Assembly (NCBI GenBank): GCA_025459175.1
Contig: JALORC010000033.1
Coordinates: 1-55,600, forward strand
Origin: Planctomycetota bacterium
GTDB lineage: Bacteria; Planctomycetota; UBA1135; UBA2386
Direction: 5' to 3'
Length of the DNA: 55,600 bases
Both the position numbers and the translations under genes were made by a program. The notes beneath the pieces were generated by a model, which was given only the letters and a program-made list of their open reading frames with translations, was not told where the DNA came from and made no database searches. Shown here one piece after another: positions 1 through 8,682 of this stretch (within the stretch, counting starts at the first letter, position 1; each line of letters starts with the position of its first letter).

Positions 1-170
1 CCACGGCCGCAGCAGCCGACGTGCTGACGACCTTCCGTCATCAGCTTGGCGGCAGTCTCCTGGAACCACCGCGTCCACTGCTTCGCCGACATCTTCCCAG
101 GTGGCATGCGATTCCACAGGGCGAGGAGGAGATCACGGGTCGTTGGCAGCACTTCTTCCACAGCAGTCAC
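1..170 (-). CDS. Third gene of the restriction-modification operon, partial, function unknown
   Basis: An open frame on the minus strand begins with GTG at 170 and stays open for 56 codons to the window edge. The GTG overlaps the stop codon of the upstream methyltransferase gene in a GTGA arrangement, which suggests translational coupling. The visible residues include a tryptophan-rich stretch (KQWTRWFQ) and a CCGR motif near the cut end; I recognise no domain. It would be transcribed last in the res-mod operon, so it may be an accessory factor of that defence system or simply the next gene of the element. Most of the gene is missing, so no function is proposed. Confidence 0.45.
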   Translation of the reverse strand, partial: MTAVEEVLPTTRDLLLALWNRMPPGKMSAKQWTRWFQETAAKLMTEGRQHVGCCGR

Positions 171-2974
171 ACCTTGAACACCTTCATGACTTCGTCGCCG
201 AGGTGGTTGATGACCTTCACGGCGATACGGCCCTTGCTCGGCTTGTCGAACGGGCGCGAGGTATCGCTGTGCAGCGTGGCCCAGGCGTCGGCGTCGATCT
301 CGGCCTTCAGCGTAGTCTTCAACGCGCTGTAGGGATCGTTCTGGCCGAGGAAGTAGGCGTGGCGGACGAAGAAGCTCTCCTCGTTGTAGTCGGTGTCGAC
401 GAACCAGCAGGCGATCTCGTCCGGGCCGTTGCTGACGACCTCGCCGGTCTGCGGCTTGAACACGTCGACGCCCTTCACCTTCACGCGCAACCGGCCGTCC
501 CTCTCGGTCAGCAGCTCGATGTCGGGTTCACCGAAGACCACGAACAGATTCCCCTTGCCGGTGTTCTTCAGGTCGTCGGCCATGTGCAGGTCGGCGTTCA
601 TGCGCGCCTTCAGCACCGGGATGCGGCCGAGCTTGTTGAACTCGGTGGTGTGCGCCTCGTAGTTGAACGCGCAGGCGATCAGCACGTCGAAGCCTGAGTC
701 GCCGGCCTCGCGCGCAGCTGCAACCAGGTCGGCACGCTGTACGGTGCCGAACTCCGGGCCGATGAAGATCGCGGCCCGCTTCTCGGTCGAGCCTTCGAGG
801 TACCGCCCTTCGCCGCAGACGTAGGTGCCAGGACAGGGCACCAGCGAAGTGAAGGTGATGCGGTCCTCCTTGTGCGCCTGCTGCACACCGGCGACCTTTA
901 GGTTGTCGAGGATGATCTGCGGGAACGAGCGCTTCGCCGGGTAGCCGGGACCGGTCTCGCGGACGCTGTCGATCAGTTCGTCGTTCTCGTCGACGCCGAG
1001 CATGCGGTGCGGGCTCAGGCTCTCGACGGTGAAGGGGCCAGCGACGCGGACCGTCTTCTTGTCCTCGTAGGGTCGGTCGCAGAGGAACTCGAACTCGGCC
1101 TTCGCGGCGATCGAGGCGTCGATCTCCTTCTGGCGGGCGATGCGTGCCGTCCACCAATCGGCGTGCAGCTTCTTGATCGCGTCCGGCCACGCCTGGTCGG
1201 CGTCGCGCCGGATCTCCCACTCCTGCCACTGCTTCTTCGTTGCCGAGCTCAGCTTCGCGCGCAGCGGTTCGAGGGTCGCCTGCCACTTGTCCCAGATCAC
1301 GTCGATCTCGGCGTTGCTCGCGATAGATTTGAGCCCAACGTGTGGAACGCGCTCATAGACGAAGCCCTGACGCACGTTGCCGTGCACCGGCAGGGTGCTC
1401 ACAGCTCTTCCGCTGATCTGTGCTTCCTTCTGTTGGCCATCGCGCGAATCAGCGAGGAAGTAGAAGGGGTAGCGAGATCCCATAACGCGAGCTCGCGCCA
1501 ACGCCAGCGCGACACGAGATGTATCGATCGTGATCCAGCGACGCCCCCACTGCTCCGCAACGGTCGCAGACGTGCCCGAGCCACAGGTCGGGTCAAGAAC
1601 CAGATCGCCGGGGTCGGTCGTCATCAGAATGCACCGCTCGACGACCTTTGTCGCAGTCTGCACGATGTAAATCTTGTCCTCGCCAGAGAATCCAGCGATA
1701 GCCGTATCATCCCAACTATCGGAAATTGGCGTGACTGGGAAATCATCTAGGAAGCGCTTGAAGTTGGGCAGTGAGCCTGACTGTATGAGCCTATTAGCCT
1801 TCGCGAGCCTTTGAAGGCCCGGGAGAGTCGTCTTCCAATTGTGGTTAGGCCCACTGTGGTAGCTCTGGCCGTTGTATTCAAACGAGCATGTCGTATTTGC
1901 TCTAACACCCTGGGACCGAAGGTTCTGCGCCGATACAATACTCAGGTGGCGAGGAATCAAGCTCCAGTCTCTCGATTCACCCGCTGTCATCCTTCGCCAC
2001 TCACCAGTGGAACGGTCCTCGACTATGTTGTAGCTGGCGAGCTGATTCGACTTTGCAACATACTGTTGCCGATACTTGATGGACTCGTGTCGCTTGGCAT
2101 ACCAGACAAGAAAATCGCCGCTCGTGGGGAGCAGCGATGCGGAAGTTGCCGTCGTCTTTGCGAAGGCAATCTGGCAGACAAAGTTGTCCTCTCCGAAGAC
2201 CTCATCCATCAAAGCACGGATGCGGTGCACGTTCTCATCTCCGATCTGGACAAAGACCGATCCTGATTCCGAGAGAAGGTCCCGAACAACCGTCAGGCGG
2301 TCGCGCAGGTAGGTTAGGTAACTGTGTATCCCGTCGCGCCAAGTATCGCGGAACGCTTTCACCTGCTCGGGCTCACGTGTGATGTGGCTCGCGTTGCCAT
2401 CCTTCACCTCGCGGCTCGTCGTGCTCCACTGGAAGTTGCTGTTGAACTTGATGCCGTAGGGCGGGTCGATGTAGACGCACTGCACCTTGCCGCGCAGCCC
2501 TTCGCGCTCCGCTAGGCTCGCCATGACCTGGAGCGAGTCACCGAGGATCATGCGGTTCGTCCAGTTCTGGTCGTGCTGATAGAACTCGGTTTTGTCCGCC
2601 CCCTCGGCAACGCCGTTGAACGCCGCGAACAGGTCAAGCTGCTGCTTCTTGCCGGAGGCCTTGTCCGCTTCCTTGCGCGCTTTCTCGGTCTGCTTCAGCA
2701 GGTCGTCGATCAGCACCTTCGGGTGAACCTTCTCCTGGATGTAGAGCGGCGGCGCGTGCACTACGAGGTCGCTCCAATCCTGCTCGTCCTTGCCGCGCCA
2801 GACGAGCTGAGGGTCCAGGTCCGGGTTGCGCGGGTAGCGCAGCTCGACCGGCTTCTGCTCTTCCGCATTCATCACCGACTGAAACTCAGCGGTCGGGATG
2901 TTCTTCCGCTTCTCGCCCTCGTGCAGCAGGGCTTCGACGGCCTTCGGTGCCTTGGTGTTCTTCTTCGTCGCCAT
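167..2974 (-). CDS. mod: Type III-like DNA (adenine-N6) methyltransferase, modification subunit
   Basis: This 935-aa protein should methylate adenine in the target site and give sequence specificity to the partner restriction subunit encoded just upstream. The catalytic DPPYG motif is at about residues 170-174 and the SAM-binding motif DPTCGSGTS at about 461-469. DPPY before the SAM motif is the order of beta-class N6-adenine methyltransferases, and the segment between them (about 265-440) is the expected target-recognition domain. Base composition drops noticeably there (about 1654-2182). The protein is longer than typical Mod subunits (600-700 aa), with some 430 extra C-terminal residues of unknown role. 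The ATG at 2974 follows the res stop after only two bases, so the two are probably coupled. Here res precedes mod, the reverse of the classical type III order. Confidence 0.88.
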   Translation of the reverse strand: MATKKNTKAPKAVEALLHEGEKRKNIPTAEFQSVMNAEEQKPVELRYPRNPDLDPQLVWRGKDEQDWSDLVVHAPPLYIQEKVHPKVLIDDLLKQTEKARKEADKASGKKQQLDLFAAFNGVAEGADKTEFYQHDQNWTNRMILGDSLQVMASLAEREGLRGKVQCVYIDPPYGIKFNSNFQWSTTSREVKDGNASHITREPEQVKAFRDTWRDGIHSYLTYLRDRLTVVRDLLSESGSVFVQIGDENVHRIRALMDEVFGEDNFVCQIAFAKTTATSASLLPTSGDFLVWYAKRHESIKYRQQYVAKSNQLASYNIVEDRSTGEWRRMTAGESRDWSLIPRHLSIVSAQNLRSQGVRANTTCSFEYNGQSYHSGPNHNWKTTLPGLQRLAKANRLIQSGSLPNFKRFLDDFPVTPISDSWDDTAIAGFSGEDKIYIVQTATKVVERCILMTTDPGDLVLDPTCGSGTSATVAEQWGRRWITIDTSRVALALARARVMGSRYPFYFLADSRDGQQKEAQISGRAVSTLPVHGNVRQGFVYERVPHVGLKSIASNAEIDVIWDKWQATLEPLRAKLSSATKKQWQEWEIRRDADQAWPDAIKKLHADWWTARIARQKEIDASIAAKAEFEFLCDRPYEDKKTVRVAGPFTVESLSPHRMLGVDENDELIDSVRETGPGYPAKRSFPQIILDNLKVAGVQQAHKEDRITFTSLVPCPGTYVCGEGRYLEGSTEKRAAIFIGPEFGTVQRADLVAAAREAGDSGFDVLIACAFNYEAHTTEFNKLGRIPVLKARMNADLHMADDLKNTGKGNLFVVFGEPDIELLTERDGRLRVKVKGVDVFKPQTGEVVSNGPDEIACWFVDTDYNEESFFVRHAYFLGQNDPYSALKTTLKAEIDADAWATLHSDTSRPFDKPSKGRIAVKVINHLGDEVMKVFKV

Positions 2975-2976
2975 GA

Positions 2977-5900
2977 CTAGTTGCTCGCGCTCCGGGTCGC
3001 CTGACTGCCGATCGCGGACGCGATCAACTTGTCGAACTCGCTCTTAACCTTCGCTTTGAAGTCGGCCTCGATCTGGTAAACGTCGCCGAACTCAGCGAAC
3101 GCCCAGCGGCCGTAGGTCCCCAGGTGGTTCACGCCCGGCACCCAGTAGGTGCCCATCGTCGACTTCTTCTCTTTGGCGTCCTCGCGCCGGTAGCCCTTGA
3201 TCTCGACGATCAGGTGCAGCGGGTCGTCGGGACCGCGCCCGTCGTCGATGAGGACCACGAAGTCGGGCAGATACCGGCGCACCTCGGAGCCGAAGCGGTA
3301 AGGCACTTCGAGCCCGAGGTTGTGGTTCTTCACGTAGGCGCGAACCTTCGGGTGCGACTCGGCGACGCGGCAGAACTCGGCCTCCCAGTCGCTGTCGAGG
3401 ATCACCCAGTTGATGTGGCTCTTGTCGGCACGCGTCTCCCAGCGCAGCGTCTTCGACGTGTTGAAGCGCACGTAGCTGGTCGAGCCGGTCGGGTTGAAGG
3501 GATCGAGCAGCGCCTTGATCGGTCGCCGGTCGAGGAACGCCGTCGTGATGCCCTTCGTGATGCGCTCGCAGGCCATGTCCGCCAGTGCGCGGTAGGCCAG
3601 CTGGGCCGGAGCCGTGCCAGCCTTGCAAACGAGGCAGGTGTCGAGCCATTGCTTGGCGATGCGCTTCAGTTGCCCGAACAGGTGCAGCTTCGGCTCCTCG
3701 CCGTGGTCGCGCCACTTGCTGTAGAGCAGGTGCTTCGTCAGCTCGAAGACCAACGTCGACGACCGCATGTCCTGCAGATGGTCCAGCGTCATGTCGACCG
3801 TCTGCCCGATGATGCCTGAGTTGCGCGTGCTGGACGGCCCGGTCAGCTCCGGCGTCAGCTCGAGGATCGAGTCCGCATCGAACTTGGCCTCAAGCCGCTC
3901 CTCTGGCAGCTCCACTCGGTAGCCCTCGACGCGCGGGAAGCGGATCTCCAGCGCGTCGCGGTCGGGGCGCACTGCCTTGACCTGGATCGTCTCCCGCGGC
4001 GGCTGCGGCGGTGCCACCACTGGCTTCGCGGTGAAGTTGAACGGGATGCCGAAGACGTCGGCGTACTCTACGTTGAAGAGCCCTTCCTCGTTGAGCTCGT
4101 AGGACTGCCGGCGAAGCGCGCGACCGATGACCTGCTCGCACAGCAGCTGCGTGCCGAAGGCTCGGATGCCGAGCACGTGGGTGACCGTGTTGGCGTCCCA
4201 GCCTTCTGTCAGCATCGACACCGAGACCACGCAGCGGATCTGGCCGCCGAGTTGGCCGGCCTTGCCGACAGTGTTCATCACCTCGCGCAGCAACTCCTGG
4301 TCGGTGATGGTCTCGCCGGCGCGGGCATCGCCGGTGCGTTCGACCATGTCCCGGCGGAACTGCTCGATCTCGAGGGACGCCATCTTGCGGAAGCCGTCAT
4401 CGAGAGCGTTTCCCGCCTCGAGCTGCTCGCTGTCGATCAGCAGCGTGTTCGGCTTGGCATGCGCGTTGCCGTGCTCGTCGAGGTTGTCGAACAGCGCGAA
4501 GCGCCCGTTGTGCTGGTGGATGCGGCCGTCGTCGCCGGTGCGCTGGAAGCCTGAAACGAAGTCGTAGACCAGCTTCGAGACGGCGGTGTTGGAGCAAACG
4601 ATGATGAAGCAGGGCGGCACCTTGATGCCCTTCTCCTGCCAGAGCTTGAAGGTCTGCTCGTAGTGGCCGTACAGCGCTTCGAGTGCGGTCACCAACTTGA
4701 GCGGCAGCGACAGGGGGTCGAGCGCCTCACCCTGGCCGCGCCCCTTCTTGGGCATGCCCTTGCGGACGTGCTCCCAGAGGTTGCGGTACATCGGCAGCTC
4801 GTCGCCTGGAATGTTCTCGGCGACCGGCACGCGCGGCAGCTTGACGATGCCGCATTCGATCGCGTCCATCAGCGAGAAGTCGCTCATGGTCCACGGGAAC
4901 AACGTGCCCTCGGCGTAGCCGGAGCCCTGCAGGAAGAACGGCGTCGCCGACAGATCGATGACGCGCGCGAGCCCGAGCTTGCGGTTCACGGCTTCGAGGC
5001 CGCAGATCCAGAGGCGCGCGGCCTCGTTGTTCTTGTCGGCCTCCTTCTTGTCGTCGCCCTTCAGATCTTCCTCGCCTTCCTCGCGCGGCTTCGCGCGGTA
5101 GCAGTGGTGCGCCTCGTCGTTGATCGCGAGGATGTTCTTCATGCCCATCAGGTCAGGCATGACCCGCTGGAGCATCTGCCCCTCGGTCTCCAGCGTGTCC
5201 AGTTCCTCGCCGCCGCGCCCCTGCAGCAGCGCTCGGCCGCCGGACGACAGCTCGACGCGCTCGCGCAGCTTGAAGGCGTGGTAGTTGGTGATGACGATCT
5301 TCGCGCGCTTTACCTCATCGAGCAGGTCGTTCGGCACGAGTTCGCGGGTCAGGTAGTAGTTGTCGGGGTCGTTCGGCTGGAGCACGCGCAGCCGGTCCTT
5401 GATCGTCAGACCGGGCGTGCAGACGAGGAACCCGCGGGTGAAGTGCTTGCTGCCCGGGCGGCGCACGGCGTTGATGGTCTGCCACGCGATCAGCATCGCC
5501 ATGACGGTCGTCTTGCCGGCGCCGGTCGCCAGCTTCAGGGCAACTCGGAGCAGCTCGGGGTTGGCGTCGCGGTTGGCGCTGGCCAGGTGATCCAGCAGGG
5601 CCTTGCCGGCCTTGGTGTGCGGCGCGACCTCGGTCAGCCAGATCGCCGTTTCGACGGCCTCGACCTGGCAGAAGAAGGGGCGCTGGTTGCTGAACTTGTG
5701 ATGGCGCCAGTGCTGGAGCAGCCGGGCGGTCTCGGGCGTGACCTGCCAATCGCTCGGGTTCGGCCAGGAGCGCCACGTGTCGACGTGCCGGCGGACCTCG
5801 TTGATGATCGACGTCGGGTCGTAGCGCTGGGCTTCGGTCGAGATGCCCTTGCCCTCGTCGAACACGAACTCCTTCTGGCCAGCCCCTTTGCGCTTCTTGG

Positions 5901-6048
5901 GCTTCGGAATCGGCGTGATGAACTCGGCCTTGCGCCGGGTTTCCAGGATTCGCTGCGTCGGCTGCCCGGACTCGTCCAGCTCCCAGTGGCGGGATGGATT
6001 CTCGTAGGGCGAGTTGAGGATCGGATGGTCGAAGAACGGGTTGGACAT
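2977..6048 (-). CDS. res: Type III-like restriction endonuclease, DEAD/DEAH helicase-nuclease subunit
   Basis: This 1023-aa protein has the organisation of a Res subunit: ATP-dependent translocation or switching on DNA plus cleavage. Superfamily 2 helicase motifs are visible: Walker A (ATGAGKT) at about 174-180, DEAH at 311-314 and LSATP near 366-370. Near the C terminus an aspartate in a PDF motif (about 926) is followed by EIK (949-951), matching a PD-(D/E)xK nuclease core. The length fits the Res family (900-1050 aa). It is the first gene of a tight res-mod operon and would need Mod for DNA recognition. The ATG at 6048 is chosen because it begins a plausible N terminus and leaves 257 bp to the upstream gene; no strong ribosome binding site is visible. 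Confidence 0.88.
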   Translation of the reverse strand: MSNPFFDHPILNSPYENPSRHWELDESGQPTQRILETRRKAEFITPIPKPKKRKGAGQKEFVFDEGKGISTEAQRYDPTSIINEVRRHVDTWRSWPNPSDWQVTPETARLLQHWRHHKFSNQRPFFCQVEAVETAIWLTEVAPHTKAGKALLDHLASANRDANPELLRVALKLATGAGKTTVMAMLIAWQTINAVRRPGSKHFTRGFLVCTPGLTIKDRLRVLQPNDPDNYYLTRELVPNDLLDEVKRAKIVITNYHAFKLRERVELSSGGRALLQGRGGEELDTLETEGQMLQRVMPDLMGMKNILAINDEAHHCYRAKPREEGEEDLKGDDKKEADKNNEAARLWICGLEAVNRKLGLARVIDLSATPFFLQGSGYAEGTLFPWTMSDFSLMDAIECGIVKLPRVPVAENIPGDELPMYRNLWEHVRKGMPKKGRGQGEALDPLSLPLKLVTALEALYGHYEQTFKLWQEKGIKVPPCFIIVCSNTAVSKLVYDFVSGFQRTGDDGRIHQHNGRFALFDNLDEHGNAHAKPNTLLIDSEQLEAGNALDDGFRKMASLEIEQFRRDMVERTGDARAGETITDQELLREVMNTVGKAGQLGGQIRCVVSVSMLTEGWDANTVTHVLGIRAFGTQLLCEQVIGRALRRQSYELNEEGLFNVEYADVFGIPFNFTAKPVVAPPQPPRETIQVKAVRPDRDALEIRFPRVEGYRVELPEERLEAKFDADSILELTPELTGPSSTRNSGIIGQTVDMTLDHLQDMRSSTLVFELTKHLLYSKWRDHGEEPKLHLFGQLKRIAKQWLDTCLVCKAGTAPAQLAYRALADMACERITKGITTAFLDRRPIKALLDPFNPTGSTSYVRFNTSKTLRWETRADKSHINWVILDSDWEAEFCRVAESHPKVRAYVKNHNLGLEVPYRFGSEVRRYLPDFVVLIDDGRGPDDPLHLIVEIKGYRREDAKEKKSTMGTYWVPGVNHLGTYGRWAFAEFGDVYQIEADFKAKVKSEFDKLIASAIGSQATRSASN

Positions 6049-6171
6049 CGCGTCGCTCTGGTTCGCACCCGGCTCCCGGAGTGGCCGGTTCCCGACGGAA
6101 GGCTCCGCCGCTGCGGATCATGCTGGGAACGCGAACGGTTGCAACGGCAAGTCGCCAGGTAGGTCGAACCC

Positions 6172-6299
6172 GGCATCTTGGCGCCTTCGGCTGCGGATGC
6201 GTCGCCGGCCCGGGCGGCCGAAGCCGCCATGCTCCGGATCATGGCGCGCAGAGGTTCGCTGGCTGCGCCGAGGGCCCTGCGCCAAGGCGCCAAGATGCC
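6172..6299. repeat. Inverted repeat, 16-bp perfect arms around a structured GC-rich core
   Basis: The arm at 6172-6187 (GGCATCTTGGCGCCTT) has its exact reverse complement at 6284-6299. Allowing one mismatch, pairing extends outward three more bases to 6168-6303. Inside, a shorter inverted pair (CTTCGG at 6185-6190, CCGAAG at 6218-6223) suggests nested folding. The right arm begins 7 bp past the stop of the primase-helicase gene, and the whole unit fills half of the gap before res. It could be a transcription terminator, a replication or processing site linked to the primase, or a small non-autonomous insertion (MITE). Confidence 0.6.
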
Positions 6300-6305
6300 A
6301 GGTCC

Positions 6306-8306
6306 TCAGGACCGCGGACGGTCGGATTCCAGTGCTGCAGGCAGCCCCCACGTCCACCCACCGTCGAAGCGCTTGGTCCGCTGGACCCCGACACTCCCGG
6401 ATGCCCGCTGGACGGTACGCCAGCTGTGATCCGTGGCCGCAGCCAGTTCCCGAACGTCTTTCGCGTCGACCGGCCCGGCGGCGAGAACGTCCCGCAGCCA
6501 GAGCTCAGCCTCCTCACGCCGCTCGGGTGCGGGACCTGGCTTCGACTCCCGGATTGTCTGCTCGCTCCACAGCGCCTCGTCCGCGCTCATTCTGACTGGT
6601 GCCGACTCCCAGACGAGCCTTCCCACGCTGCCACCGTTTTCGATTCGGAAGGCAAGACCGTCGCCTTCCGCTGACAAGTTCTGCTTGCCGCAGAGCATCA
6701 ACCGTCGAGCCGGGTTCTTCGGATCCTTGATGACGTGCCAGACGGACCTCGCAATGCCAGCAAAGCCAACGCTGCCCAGAAGAAGGTCATCCGCTCGGTC
6801 GGCTGTGCCCTTCCGTCGGTGCATCACAACGATGATGGCAACGTGATACTTCTTGGCGAGCGCGGCGACCGGAGCCAGGACGCTGCGGACCTCGGAGTCC
6901 CGGTGGGAGTCGATGTTCTTGCCCAGATACGACCCCACGGGATCGACCACCACGAGGCGGCAGGTGGGGCGTGCGCGAATCGCCATCTCGAGCTGCTCGA
7001 TGTCCTGGAGGGAGAACATCCTCTCGCGCCCCTCGAGGCCGCCCTTGCCACGGAGTCGCACCATGGAGAGGAGGAGCAGGCGAGTTGGATCTGCACCAAG
7101 ACCGTCGAGTCGGGGGCGAATCGTGTCTGCTGGGTCGTCTTCGGCACTGATCAGCAGCACATCCCCGCGAACGCATGGGGCGCCATCCGGGAACTCACCA
7201 CCCAGGCTCACCTGAGCCGCGATGGCTGCCGTGACATAGCTCTTCCCGGTGCCTGGATTGCCGGCGAACATGGTCAGTCGCCCGAGGGGCACCCGGCCCC
7301 TCCACAACCAGTCCACTTCCTGGGGGGCGACATCCGCAAGGCAGGTGAGCACTGGCTCGCAGTCCCCCACCGGCTCGCCAGCCGTGATGGACTCGCCTGT
7401 GCGCGCGCTGACGCGCGTGACCGCCATCGCGCAGAGCTGCCCCGCGATGGATGCGTCGTCCAGACCATCTCGCCTGCGCTGCTCGATCCAATCGACGACA
7501 TCGCCGTGCACTGGCAGCCCCGGCAGTTCCAGGATCCCGACGTCCGCGGCCGGCGCGCTGGCCCGGATCAGGCTGGCAACCTTCTGTCCGTATGCCCGAC
7601 CTGGATCATCGTTGTCGGTCAGGATCGTCACCACGCGCGAACCGAGAACGGACCAATCGGAACGCCCAGGACTGCGGGCTCCACCCGCTGAAGTCGTGGC
7701 TAGACAACCAAGTCTCGCGAGTGCCTCGACGCACTTCTCGCCCTCGACCACGAAGATGCGGTCGGTCGGGCTCTGCAGGAGACTTGGAAGGCGGTAGAGG
7801 GGCAGGGGTTGCTCGGGGGCCCCGAAAGCCCAGCCGCCCTGCTCCCGATGAAGTTGGCGAAAGTCCTTCTTGCCGTTCGCCCGGTCCTTTCGGACCACGA
7901 GCAGTACGTCATGGCCATCCTTGTCGAGGTAGATCCAGGAGCCCCCATGCTGCCCTCCCACGGTTGCGGCCTTGATGGCATCTTCCCGGGTGAAGATCCG
8001 GCCCCGCTTGGTTGCTGGCTGCCTGCGTCGTGCAGCAGCGGCATCCGCCGTTGGGTACAGATCACGGAACGCCAGACCGATGGCGGCTACGATCGATTGC
8101 GCCTCGCAACCTCCTGATCGGCAGCACAAGAGTATTCGGCCGTCATCGCCGAGGTCCACGTCGAGCGATGGATGCTCGTCGGGGTGTGCCGGGCAGTTGG
8201 CCCGCCAGCCAGAGTCCCTGCGGCGGACGCCGTTCAGGCGAGCCAGAAGGTGCGAGACGTAGCTCGGCCCGTTGCCCTCGAAGGGAGTCATGGCGGGCTC
8301 AGTCAC
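6306..8306 (-). CDS. Fused primase-helicase (CHC2 zinc finger, TOPRIM, RepA/KaiC-type ATPase)
   Basis: The protein probably initiates replication of the mobile element by priming and unwinding DNA. Seen in order: a CHC2-like zinc finger (C38, H41, then CC and C67), a TOPRIM-like region (VVEGEK at 186-191, LTDNDDPGR at 229-237), Walker A (GNPGTGKS, 349-356) and Walker B (LVVVDPVG, 451-458), and a C-terminal segment resembling a winged helix. This is the architecture of satellite or plasmid replication proteins with a RepA-like AAA_25 ATPase. I chose GTG at 8306 because a run of G lies 6 bases upstream and because it overlaps the end of the preceding gene by 8 bp; ATG at 8291 is the alternative. 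It sits immediately downstream of the DUF1580-like gene and should be co-transcribed with it. Confidence 0.8.
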   Translation of the reverse strand: MTEPAMTPFEGNGPSYVSHLLARLNGVRRRDSGWRANCPAHPDEHPSLDVDLGDDGRILLCCRSGGCEAQSIVAAIGLAFRDLYPTADAAAARRRQPATKRGRIFTREDAIKAATVGGQHGGSWIYLDKDGHDVLLVVRKDRANGKKDFRQLHREQGGWAFGAPEQPLPLYRLPSLLQSPTDRIFVVEGEKCVEALARLGCLATTSAGGARSPGRSDWSVLGSRVVTILTDNDDPGRAYGQKVASLIRASAPAADVGILELPGLPVHGDVVDWIEQRRRDGLDDASIAGQLCAMAVTRVSARTGESITAGEPVGDCEPVLTCLADVAPQEVDWLWRGRVPLGRLTMFAGNPGTGKSYVTAAIAAQVSLGGEFPDGAPCVRGDVLLISAEDDPADTIRPRLDGLGADPTRLLLLSMVRLRGKGGLEGRERMFSLQDIEQLEMAIRARPTCRLVVVDPVGSYLGKNIDSHRDSEVRSVLAPVAALAKKYHVAIIVVMHRRKGTADRADDLLLGSVGFAGIARSVWHVIKDPKNPARRLMLCGKQNLSAEGDGLAFRIENGGSVGRLVWESAPVRMSADEALWSEQTIRESKPGPAPERREEAELWLRDVLAAGPVDAKDVRELAAATDHSWRTVQRASGSVGVQRTKRFDGGWTWGLPAALESDRPRS

Positions 8307-8649
8307 GACCGGCCCCCCGCGGCAGTCCGTGAGCTGCGAGCACACGGTCGGCGGCCTCGCGACCGATGGCGGCCGGCTCACGTCGACGATCCTGCTGCTG
8401 GGCAGCCACGAACCGGCGCATGGCGGCACGAGACGTCATGCGCCGCCCGCCGATGCGGATCGATTCCAACTTGGCGCCGCCGGTTCCGGCGAGCGCCCAG
8501 CGCAGCGCCGTCTTGCTGCTGATGTCGATGCCTTCCCAGCGGGCCGCTTCGACGATCGTGAGCACGCCTTCGTCGAGCAAGCGTTCCGCGGCGGTCTGAG
8601 ACGAGGTGATGGACGTTGATACTTCTCGGGTAACCATGGCCCAGGTCAT
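8299..8649 (-). CDS. DUF1580-like small helix-turn-helix protein
   Basis: This 116-aa protein resembles DUF1580, a family known mainly from planctomycetes. The recognisable core runs over about residues 40-85, with IDISSKTALRWAL followed by the basic GGRRMTSRAAMRRF segment, which looks like a MerR/AlpA-type DNA-binding fold. In mobile elements such small proteins often act as excisionases or as regulators of the integrase and replication genes. Its position between an integrase and a primase-helicase supports that role, but this is inference. Its 3' end overlaps the primase-helicase start by 8 bp. A second ATG at 8637 is possible; neither start has a strong ribosome binding site. Confidence 0.7.
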   Translation of the reverse strand: MTWAMVTREVSTSITSSQTAAERLLDEGVLTIVEAARWEGIDISSKTALRWALAGTGGAKLESIRIGGRRMTSRAAMRRFVAAQQQDRRREPAAIGREAADRVLAAHGLPRGAGRD

Positions 8650-8682
8650 CGCCGAGCCGTAGCGACCGTTACCCCGGTGTCG

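Noticed and set aside
1..6048. BREX or DISARM defence island
   Set aside because: Only a helicase-nuclease and an adenine methyltransferase are visible; none of the other marker genes (PglZ, BrxL, DrmB-type) is present in the window.
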